This document shows positions 1 through 7,037 of a stretch of DNA of 9,773 nt, one piece after another; the first letter of the stretch is position 1, and every line of letters begins with the position of its first letter. The notes under the pieces are model-generated. The model ran no database searches and was not told the origin of the DNA. It worked only from the letters and a program-made list of their open reading frames with translations. The stretch spans positions 1-9,773 of the forward strand of contig DNLO01000010.1 in the NCBI GenBank assembly GCA_003488445.1. The letters run 5' to 3'. Source of the DNA: Lachnospiraceae bacterium. Lineage in GTDB: Bacteria; Bacillota; Clostridia; Lachnospirales; Lachnospiraceae. Position numbers and translations under genes: made by a program.

Positions 1-1
1 C

Positions 2-3000
2 GTGAGATCCTTTGCGGAGGATAAGTCGGACAGAGTCTATATAGGTACCACCAGCGGGATATCATATGTAGACGAGAACATGACGCTGCATCAGCTGAAT
101 GACGACAGGCTCAATGACAAGATAATAAACCGGATGGTCTCTGACGGAGCCGGAACGATCTACGGCAATACGAGGGACGGAGATGTCTTCTCCCTTGACA
201 GCGGTCATGTGATGCTCTTCTACAGTGCACAGGAGCTGGGCTTCGGCAACGTGACAGCGATATATGCCGATCAGGAAAACCCCGGTATGGTGTATATCGG
301 TACCGAATCCGACAAGGTCTACTACGGTAAGTTCGGAGAGAAAGCCTACCGGATGAAGGAGATCGTGGTGGCACCTGCAGACAATATATACTGGATCACG
401 TCCGCCTGTAACAGGATCTGGATCACTTCCGAAAACATCGCCGGATATCTGGATGAAAACGATGAATTCCATATGCTCCGGCACGTGCCCATGGACAACT
501 CCATAGATATGATGACAGCCGATTATCAGGGAAATCTCTGGTTTGCTTCCTCCAGGCAGGGTGTCATGAAGGTCGTCACCAACAACTTCCAGGACCTTAC
601 CGAAAAAGCAGGCCTGGAGGAGACCACGGTGAATGCCACCTGCGTGATGGACGATCTGCTCTATATCGGAACGGACAGCGGCATGCACATACTCGACAGC
701 CAGCTGAGACCGGTCGAAAATGAGCTGACCGAATATCTTGGCGATACCAGGATAAGATGTCTGGATAAAGATGCCGATGGCAATCTGTGGATCTCCACCT
801 ATACCAACGGCCTGGGGCTCGTATGCTATGCCCGGTCAGGCAGGATAACGCACTACACCGAGACGGACGGACTCAAAAACTCTCAGATACGATGCAGCAT
901 GCAGGCAGATGACGGATCCATCCTTGTGGGTACGAACGGCGGACTGGCCGTGATAAAAGACGGCAAGGTGACGAGCACCGTCGGGAGCGAAGAGGGAGTA
1001 AGCAATACGGTCTTCCTTACTGTGGAGGAGGGCAGGAACGGCACGGTCTATGCCGGAACGGACGGAGACGGGATATATTCGATAAAGGGAAAAAGCTTCA
1101 CCAAGATCGGCCGCGATGACGGCCTGACAAGCGACGTGGTATTGAGGATAATAAAGGATGAGAAGAGGGATGTACACTGGATCATAACCTCCAACTCCAT
1201 CGAGTACATGAAGGACGGAAAGATCACAAATGTATCCACTTTCCCGTACAACAACAACTTCGATGCCTATTTTGACGAGAACGATAAGATATGGATACTG
1301 TCTTCCTACGGGGTCTACTGTGTAGATACAGATGACATGCTGAACGACTGCGTAACCGATTACAGGCTCTACACGGTAGCCAACGGCTTGACAGGCACAC
1401 CTACCGCGAATGCCTACAGCTGTCTGGACGATGACGGCAACCTCTATATCTCTGCCAGGAACGGCGTGAGCAAGGTCAATATCAATCACTACTTCGAGGA
1501 GGCAGCCAAGATCAAAGTGGGGATAAGATCTGTCCTTTGCGATGATACTGAGATCCTGCCGGACCAGAACGGAGTATACGTCATACCCTCATCGGCCGGG
1601 CGTATACAGATCACCCCCTCCATACTGGACTATACGATGACCAACCCGACAGTACATGTATATCTGGAGGGCGGCGGTGACGACGGCATCACGGCGGAGC
1701 AGAGCAGCCTGTCGGCTCTGGAGTATACACGGCTCAGATACGGCAACTATCTGCTGCACATCCAGATCCTGGATATGAGTACGGGAGAGGTGTTACAGGA
1801 CGATGCGTTCAGTATCATAAAGAAGCCCAGGCTGCTGGAGCTTTTGGTGGTACGTATACTGCTGCTGGCCATGCTGGCCATCGCGGCGGGACTTATCGTG
1901 TGGCGCATCATGACCGGTACTGTCATCCGCAGACAGTATGATGAGATACGCAAGGCTAAGGACGAGGCAGAGAGAGCCAATTCGGCCAAGTCCAGATTCC
2001 TGGCCAATATGTCCCATGAGATAAGGACGCCCATCAATACCATAATGGGAATGGATGAGATGATACTCAGAGAGGATGCCACCGACGTCCCCAAGGAATA
2101 CTTCATGTCTGTGATCAACTACGCGCTGGATATCAGAAATGCTTCCGAGTCTCTTTTGGGTCTGATCAATGATCTGCTGGATATGTCCAAGATAGAGTCC
2201 GGCAAGATGCATCTGGTCGAGCAGGAGTATGACGTACAGGAGCTGCTCCGCTCCATTGTGGCCATGATACGCGTGCGCAGCACCGAGAAGGATCTGACCT
2301 TCGAGGTGGATGTGGACAGTGCCATGCCTAAGAGACTGTACGGAGACGCCGGCAAGATCAAGCAGATAGTGCTCAATCTGCTGACGAATGCAGTGAAGTA
2401 TACTACCGTGGGCGGGTTCACTCTCAGGGTCACGGTGGAGGATATCACGGAAGACCGGTGCAGCCTGAAGTATGCCGTGAAGGATACCGGTATAGGAGTG
2501 AAGCCGGAGGACATGGAGAAGCTCTTCACGGCCTATGAGAGACTGGATGAGGAAAAGAACAGCAGCATACAGGGGACCGGACTGGGCCTCGATATCTCCA
2601 GGAGATTCGCCGGGCTGATGAACGGAAAGCTGTGGTGCGAGAGTGTATACGGGGAAGGCTCGGAGTTCATACTGACCTTCGATCAGAAGATAATAGACGG
2701 CACAGCGATAGGGGTATTCCAGGAGCACGAAGAGGAAGCGGCGAAGGGGCCGTATGTGCCTCAGTTCGTGGCACCGGATGCCGAGGTGCTGGTGGTAGAT
2801 GACAATCCCATGAACCTCACAGTCATCAAGGGTCTGCTGAAGGCTACAAGGGTCTTCGTCACGACTGCCGAGAGCGGAGAGGAATGCCTGGAGAAGATCA
2901 AGTACGGAGACTACAACGTGGTCCTGCTCGATCATATGATGCCCGGCATGGACGGACTGGAGACAGTGGCGAAGATCAGGGAGACCAATCCGGACCTTCC

Positions 3001-3772
3001 GGTCTATGCCCTCACGGCCAATGCGGCAGCCGGTGGAGATGAATTCTATATCTCCAAGGGATTCAACGGATATCTGGCGAAGCCTATTGACAGTGTCTCT
3101 CTCGAAAAAGCCATCATGAAGCATCTCCCCGAAGAGATCATGATGAAGCCGGCGGAGGGTGATGTCGTGGAAGAGCCGACGGATCTGCCGGAGGATATGC
3201 AGTGGCTCAAAGAGACAGAGGGTATCCGGGTGGAGGACGGGATAAAGTTCTCCGGAGGAGTGTCTTCCTTCATCTTCTCCGTGAAGCTGTTTTACGATAC
3301 GATAGAAGATAATGCCGGTGTCATAGAAACCGCCTACAAAGAGGGAGATATCAAGCTCTATACGGTAAAGGTCCATGCCCTGAAGAGCTCGGCCAGGATC
3401 ATCGGAGCGGACGAGCTCTCGAAGCTCGCCGAGAGTCTCGAGGATGCCGGCAACAGAGGCGACAGGGCCTACATTGACGACAATACGCAGAAGCTTCTTA
3501 CAGATTACAGGGCATACAGGAGCATACTGAGCCGGCTGGAGGAGTCGGGAGATGAGGATGACGGTAAAGAGGAGATCCCTGCGGAAGAGCTGCAGGATGC
3601 ATACACTGCTCTCAAGGAGGTCATACCGATGATGGACTATGACTCCGTGGAGATGATCCTCGATCAGCTGAAAGAATACAGACTGCCGAAGGAAGACGGA
3701 GAGAAGATGGCGGAGCTCGGCAGGATGCTGAAGGTCCTGGACTGGGACGGTATGGAGCAACTGATATCCTGA
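2..3772 (+). CDS. Hybrid sensor histidine kinase with beta-propeller sensor, receiver and Hpt domains (5' partial)
   Basis: Membrane-bound kinase that should sense an extracellular ligand and start a multistep phosphorelay. The 1256 visible residues show, in order: about 12 propeller-type repeats (residues 1-500) of the Reg_prop pattern, such as DGNLWIST and NGTVYAGT; a Y_Y_Y-like beta domain (about 503-605); one membrane helix (about 614-634); a charged coiled linker; HisKA with SHEIRTP (His672); HATPase with N box (Asn792, Asn796), G1 DTGIG (828-832) and G2 GTGLGL (858-863); a receiver (about 928-1043) with Asp933/Asp934, acceptor Asp977 and Lys1027; an Hpt domain with HALKSS (His1125); and an acidic linker plus helical tail (1190-1256). 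All key residues look intact. There is no DNA-binding domain, unlike Bacteroides HTCS regulators of similar sensor layout, so output must pass to a partner, probably the next gene 22 bases downstream. The frame is open from the window edge and the propeller starts mid-way, so the real start and any signal peptide lie upstream. Ligand unknown. Confidence 0.93.
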   Translation: MRSFAEDKSDRVYIGTTSGISYVDENMTLHQLNDDRLNDKIINRMVSDGAGTIYGNTRDGDVFSLDSGHVMLFYSAQELGFGNVTAIYADQENPGMVYIGTESDKVYYGKFGEKAYRMKEIVVAPADNIYWITSACNRIWITSENIAGYLDENDEFHMLRHVPMDNSIDMMTADYQGNLWFASSRQGVMKVVTNNFQDLTEKAGLEETTVNATCVMDDLLYIGTDSGMHILDSQLRPVENELTEYLGDTRIRCLDKDADGNLWISTYTNGLGLVCYARSGRITHYTETDGLKNSQIRCSMQADDGSILVGTNGGLAVIKDGKVTSTVGSEEGVSNTVFLTVEEGRNGTVYAGTDGDGIYSIKGKSFTKIGRDDGLTSDVVLRIIKDEKRDVHWIITSNSIEYMKDGKITNVSTFPYNNNFDAYFDENDKIWILSSYGVYCVDTDDMLNDCVTDYRLYTVANGLTGTPTANAYSCLDDDGNLYISARNGVSKVNINHYFEEAAKIKVGIRSVLCDDTEILPDQNGVYVIPSSAGRIQITPSILDYTMTNPTVHVYLEGGGDDGITAEQSSLSALEYTRLRYGNYLLHIQILDMSTGEVLQDDAFSIIKKPRLLELLVVRILLLAMLAIAAGLIVWRIMTGTVIRRQYDEIRKAKDEAERANSAKSRFLANMSHEIRTPINTIMGMDEMILREDATDVPKEYFMSVINYALDIRNASESLLGLINDLLDMSKIESGKMHLVEQEYDVQELLRSIVAMIRVRSTEKDLTFEVDVDSAMPKRLYGDAGKIKQIVLNLLTNAVKYTTVGGFTLRVTVEDITEDRCSLKYAVKDTGIGVKPEDMEKLFTAYERLDEEKNSSIQGTGLGLDISRRFAGLMNGKLWCESVYGEGSEFILTFDQKIIDGTAIGVFQEHEEEAAKGPYVPQFVAPDAEVLVVDDNPMNLTVIKGLLKATRVFVTTAESGEECLEKIKYGDYNVVLLDHMMPGMDGLETVAKIRETNPDLPVYALTANAAAGGDEFYISKGFNGYLAKPIDSVSLEKAIMKHLPEEIMMKPAEGDVVEEPTDLPEDMQWLKETEGIRVEDGIKFSGGVSSFIFSVKLFYDTIEDNAGVIETAYKEGDIKLYTVKVHALKSSARIIGADELSKLAESLEDAGNRGDRAYIDDNTQKLLTDYRAYRSILSRLEESGDEDDGKEEIPAEELQDAYTALKEVIPMMDYDSVEMILDQLKEYRLPKEDGEKMAELGRMLKVLDWDGMEQLIS

Positions 3773-3783
3773 AGGTGTTTAGC

Positions 3784-3790
3784 AAGGAGG
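3784..3790 (+). promoter_or_regulatory. Ribosome binding site of the response regulator gene
   Basis: AAGGAGG, a near-perfect Shine-Dalgarno sequence, ends 4 bases before the ATG at 3795. It is the strongest site in the signalling operon and fixes the start of the response regulator. It lies in the 22-base gap after the kinase stop codon. Confidence 0.8.
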
Positions 3791-3794
3791 TAAC

Positions 3795-4565
3795 ATGTCC
3801 GACAATCACATAATGATGCTGGGAGAAAAGGAGACTTTTCTTATCAGGGTACTCCTGAAGAAGATCCGTGATGCAGGCATGATCTGTGAATTCATCCCAT
3901 GGAGCGTGGACAGTATCAACAAAAAGTGGGAGGGGACCAGCCTCGTCGTGGTCTATATGGATGAGGGACGCATGCCGGATGACAAGATAATTCATTTCCT
4001 CAATGACAAAATGGCAGACGGAAGCTGCCATCTCATCCCGATCGGAGAGAAGCCGGAGGTGCAGTATGTGGTGGACCGTTTACCCGGAGATGTGATCCAC
4101 AGGACCTTCATACGACCGATCGATAATGACGAATTCATCCGGACTGTCACGGAGATCTATGACAAGGCAGCCGCCGGGGAATTCAAAAAAACGATCCTCA
4201 TAGTGGACGATGATCCGAGCTATATGGGTCTGGTCAGAGAATGGCTAAAAGGGACCTACAAGGTGGCCATGGCGAATTCAGGCCTGCAGGCTCTCAAATG
4301 GCTGGGAAAGAACAAGGCGGATCTGATACTGCTCGATCATGAGATGCCGGTGACCAGCGGTCCTCAGGTGCTGGAAATGCTTCGGAGCGAAGAGGAGACC
4401 AGAGACATTCCCGTGATGTTCCTGACAGGAAAGAGCGACAAGCAGAGTGTAATGTCCGTGGTGGCGCTCAAGCCTGAAGGATACTTTCTGAAGAGCATAG
4501 AAAAGGGGGAGCTTCTTGAGAACCTTGAGAGGTACTTCATGCTTCATAAACAGATCGTACGATAG
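3795..4565 (+). CDS. Response regulator: degenerate receiver plus intact receiver, no output domain
   Basis: A 256-residue soluble protein. The C-terminal half (about 131-250) is a full receiver domain: acidic pair within DDD at 138-140, phospho-acceptor Asp181 in LLDHEMP, Thr211 and Lys233. The residue after Lys233 is Ser rather than the usual Pro. The N-terminal 125 residues follow the same alternating strand-helix layout but look like a degraded receiver: the strand-1 acidic pair is missing (LGEKE at 9-13), an Asp is kept at the acceptor position (Asp56 in VYMDEG), and Arg107 sits where the conserved Lys belongs (RP rather than KP). No DNA-binding, enzymatic or RNA-binding domain follows. 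The likely role is a phosphorelay terminus or intermediate acting by protein contact, fed by the Hpt domain of the kinase upstream; this is inference from gene order. The gene is 22 bases after the kinase and 21 bases before the HD-GYP gene. Receiver assignment is certain; the pseudo-receiver is by pattern only. Confidence 0.88.
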   Translation: MSDNHIMMLGEKETFLIRVLLKKIRDAGMICEFIPWSVDSINKKWEGTSLVVVYMDEGRMPDDKIIHFLNDKMADGSCHLIPIGEKPEVQYVVDRLPGDVIHRTFIRPIDNDEFIRTVTEIYDKAAAGEFKKTILIVDDDPSYMGLVREWLKGTYKVAMANSGLQALKWLGKNKADLILLDHEMPVTSGPQVLEMLRSEEETRDIPVMFLTGKSDKQSVMSVVALKPEGYFLKSIEKGELLENLERYFMLHKQIVR

Positions 4566-4586
4566 GGCAGAGGACGGCCGAAGCCT

Positions 4587-6974
4587 ATGATGGAGTTCCT
4601 GAGATCCCACCAGTCGAACATTATGCTCTGTCTCAGCAGCGCATGCGGGATCACGGCTTTTTTTGCCTATATCACCACGGCTCTGGAGAAGAAGAGAAAG
4701 TATCTCATCATAGTCCTGGAGCTGTCCGCCACGTTCCTGCTGCTCGCAGACCGGGCGGCATACATATACCGGGGAGACGTGAGCAGGGTCGGCTACTTCA
4801 TGGTACGCTTCACCAATTTCACGGTCTTCATCCTGACCCTTGTGGTCGTCTTTATGATCAATCTGTACATAGAAGAGGTGTTCAGCGATCAGTATGAAAT
4901 GGACGTCCCGCTGCTTCTGCGCCTCAACGAGATCTTCTTCATCGTGGGGATCATCCTGGTGATAGTATCACAGTTTACAGGACTCTATTATACGTTTGAC
5001 TCTTACAACCGCTATCAGAGAGAGCCGGGATTTATCATATGTTATCTGTTTCCTCTTCTCATCTCCGTCCTGCAGCTGATCACACTGTACCGGTACCGCA
5101 GGCAGATCAGACGACTCATACGGCTCTCGCTCTTTGTCTTTCTCACAGGCATGATGGCAGTCTCCGCGCTGCAGATCTTCGCATATGGCCTGTCGCTGAA
5201 CAATATGGCGATAGTATGCATGTGCATCCTGCTGTATGTGCTGACATATCTGGATCTGAATGAAAGCATAGCCAAAGCGAAGCAGATAGAGACCAATACG
5301 ATAAAAAAAGAACAGAATCAGATGCACAGACTCTTCGACCAGACCACCACGGCCTTTGCCAATGCGATAGACGCAAGAGATGACGAGACTCACGGCCACT
5401 CCGTGAGGGTGGCAGAGTATGCAAGGAAGATCGCGATGATCAGCGGCATGGATGAAGAAAAATGCGAGCAGGTATATTATGCGGGACTTCTGCATGACGT
5501 GGGACGGGTAGCCATCCCCGAGAGCATACTCAACAAAGACGGCGACCTCACCGAAGAGGAGAATGACATCATCAGACGGCAGCCTGTGATAGGAGGCAAG
5601 ATACTGTCCAGTATCAAGGAGGTTCCCTACCTTTCTGCCGGGGCACTGTATCACAAAGAAAGATATGACGGCGGAGGCTATCCCGAGGGACTCAGGGGAG
5701 AGGATATTCCCGAGATAGCCAGGATAATCGCCGTGGCGGATGCGTATGACACCATGACATCCAAGACCGGATACAGGGAGCCTCTGCCACAGCAGGTGGT
5801 GAGAGAAGAGATAATCAAGGGCTCCGGAAGCCGCTTCGATCCCAAGTATGCCGGCATCATGAAGCAGCTCATCGACGAGGACAGCCGGTATCAGATGACG
5901 GGAGAGGAGGCCGGATTCGATACGTCCTGGCAGAAAGAGTTTCACTGCAAGGAGTACAGGAGCGGTGTCTCATACGGCATACCGATAGGACGCAATGTCA
6001 TCGAAGTGACATTTAACAGCAGCCCCGACGGTGAGTTCAGGGAGGAATATTCGGTGCCGTCCCTGATACTCTTCGATGCGCTGGACGGTCATGTGCATGA
6101 TACAGTGAGGACGATCCGCGACACCCAGTATCTTGAGTACGGGGAGATATGGTTCGACGGACATCATATCTACACGGGTGCCAGAGATATGCACATGACA
6201 TTCATGGAGGAAGAAGAGGCCGGTGCCGGAGGAAGATACAGCATCGAAGCCGTGAAATACAGGGATCATGTGAGGCTGAGACTCACCGGGGCGGGCAGGA
6301 GACAGGAGATAATCGTGGCGCTTCCCGACAGCTCCAGGGCAGCATATCTGGCTCTGACCGGAGAGCATTGCCTGATCTCCGACATAGAGATCGAAAAGAG
6401 AGAAGAGAAGGCAGAGGAGGGAGATATCCCCAGGATAGCTGACGAGATAAGCTATATCGACCGTATGGAAAGTGATGTGCCAAATGTGCAGATAGACGGA
6501 TACAGGACGGCCTCCACGCAGAGCATCCCGGTAGGGGAGAGGATGAAGATCCGCTTCCATGCCATGAGCCTCCCTACGGCAAACCTGGTATGGCACTGCC
6601 CCTTCGTGGTCCTTTTCCACTCCGACGACAGACAGATGTACGGTGAGAACTACCGTGAGTTTGCCCTGATACGGCTGGACGGGGAAGAGCAGCCCTCGGA
6701 TGAGGCTGCGGACAACAGGCTGACAGTCGAGAAGCGAGAGAGCTTCGTAGGATGGGAGAGATGGAAAGAGCTCAATAAAAAGGGCTTTGAATGTACGGTG
6801 AACATCTACAGATCCGGAAAGAAGATAATGACCGAAACGGAAAACTTCGGGATATCTATAAGCAATATCACGACCATTACCGACGGAACAAAGGACATTT
6901 ATGCAGCCCTGTCGGGTGATCAGTGTGCTCTCACGGACATCAGGATCCTTCCCCCATTAAAAGTAGAAAAGTAA
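4587..6974 (+). CDS. Seven-helix membrane HD-GYP protein with duplicated C-terminal domain
   Basis: HD-GYP domains normally hydrolyse cyclic-di-GMP in the cytoplasm. The 795-residue protein has seven predicted membrane helices (about 12-32, 39-60, 70-93, 114-134, 148-168, 180-201, 206-222). Basic clusters EKKRK (34-38) and YRYRRQIRR (168-176) fall in loops that would be cytoplasmic, placing the N-terminus outside and the rest inside. A helical linker leads to HD-GYP (about 250-440): Glu267, HGH (269-271), HD (303-304), DGGGYP (361-366) and DAYD (385-388). Several usually conserved residues differ: HDVGR with Arg307 for Lys, QP (Gln332) for HP, and HK (356-357) for HH, so catalysis is doubtful. 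Residues 457-604 and 639-788 are two copies of an unrecognised domain. ATG codons at 4587 and 4590 both fit; only a weak AGAGGA (4569-4574) precedes them, so coupling to the upstream gene is possible. Third gene of the signalling operon. The family is sure; activity and C-terminal function are not. Confidence 0.88.
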   Translation: MMEFLRSHQSNIMLCLSSACGITAFFAYITTALEKKRKYLIIVLELSATFLLLADRAAYIYRGDVSRVGYFMVRFTNFTVFILTLVVVFMINLYIEEVFSDQYEMDVPLLLRLNEIFFIVGIILVIVSQFTGLYYTFDSYNRYQREPGFIICYLFPLLISVLQLITLYRYRRQIRRLIRLSLFVFLTGMMAVSALQIFAYGLSLNNMAIVCMCILLYVLTYLDLNESIAKAKQIETNTIKKEQNQMHRLFDQTTTAFANAIDARDDETHGHSVRVAEYARKIAMISGMDEEKCEQVYYAGLLHDVGRVAIPESILNKDGDLTEEENDIIRRQPVIGGKILSSIKEVPYLSAGALYHKERYDGGGYPEGLRGEDIPEIARIIAVADAYDTMTSKTGYREPLPQQVVREEIIKGSGSRFDPKYAGIMKQLIDEDSRYQMTGEEAGFDTSWQKEFHCKEYRSGVSYGIPIGRNVIEVTFNSSPDGEFREEYSVPSLILFDALDGHVHDTVRTIRDTQYLEYGEIWFDGHHIYTGARDMHMTFMEEEEAGAGGRYSIEAVKYRDHVRLRLTGAGRRQEIIVALPDSSRAAYLALTGEHCLISDIEIEKREEKAEEGDIPRIADEISYIDRMESDVPNVQIDGYRTASTQSIPVGERMKIRFHAMSLPTANLVWHCPFVVLFHSDDRQMYGENYREFALIRLDGEEQPSDEAADNRLTVEKRESFVGWERWKELNKKGFECTVNIYRSGKKIMTETENFGISISNITTITDGTKDIYAALSGDQCALTDIRILPPLKVEK
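5955..6950 (+). repeat. Tandem duplicated domain (protein level) in the HD-GYP protein
   Basis: Copy A covers residues 457-604 (5955-6398) and copy B residues 639-788 (6501-6950), joined by an acidic linker. Both start with a Tyr-Arg pair, followed at the same offset by IPIG or IPVG (465-468 and 647-650). Both end with matching blocks: YLALTGEHCLISDIEI in copy A and YAALSGDQCALTDIRI in copy B. The distance from the first Tyr to the Asp of the final block is 142 and 145 residues, so they align with hardly any gaps at the ends; the middle is diverged. The composition suggests a beta-sandwich. I cannot name the family, and I saw no nucleotide-level repeat. Confidence 0.7.
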
Positions 6975-6992
6975 CCCCGATTAAAGTATAAT
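6964..6992 (+). promoter_or_regulatory. Predicted sigma-A type promoter of the pfkA-dnaX-ybaB operon
   Basis: A perfect -10 box TATAAT (6987-6992) lies 17 bases after TAGAAA (6964-6969), which matches 4 of 6 bases of the TTGACA consensus. The -35 box lies inside the last codons of the HD-GYP gene. Transcription would start near 6999, giving a leader of about 39 bases before the ATG at 7038. No hairpin with a T-run separates the two genes, so read-through from the signalling operon is also possible. Confidence 0.65.
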
Positions 6993-7022
6993 AGATGTGC
7001 TGACTGCAAATACATCATACGT

Positions 7023-7029
7023 AGGAGGG
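7023..7029 (+). promoter_or_regulatory. Ribosome binding site of pfkA; decides the start codon
   Basis: AGGAGGG ends 8 bases before the ATG at 7038, an ideal spacing. A GTG at 7029 is in the same frame but overlaps this site and could not use it, so the ATG is preferred. Confidence 0.8.
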
Positions 7030-7037
7030 TGGCAAAT

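Noticed and set aside
2..4. GTG at base 2 as the true start of the kinase
   Set aside because: No ribosome binding site can be seen, the protein would lack a signal peptide or first membrane helix, and the propeller would start mid-domain. The gene continues upstream.
1793..3760. Long open frame of about 655 codons on the minus strand, opposite the kinase gene
   Set aside because: It has no recognisable motifs, is rich in His, Leu and Arg as expected from the complement of acidic codons, and lies fully opposite an evident multi-domain kinase. It reflects codon bias.
4968..5945. Open frame of about 325 codons on the minus strand opposite the HD-GYP gene
   Set aside because: Same composition artefact; the + strand frame has membrane helices and HD-GYP motifs.
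7029..7037. Upstream in-frame GTG start for pfkA
   Set aside because: It overlaps the Shine-Dalgarno sequence; the ATG at 7038 has ideal spacing and gives the usual MKRIGLLTSGGD start.
6975..7037. Riboswitch or terminator in the gap before pfkA
   Set aside because: The gap is only 63 bases and holds no stable hairpin or T-run; a promoter and ribosome binding site explain it.
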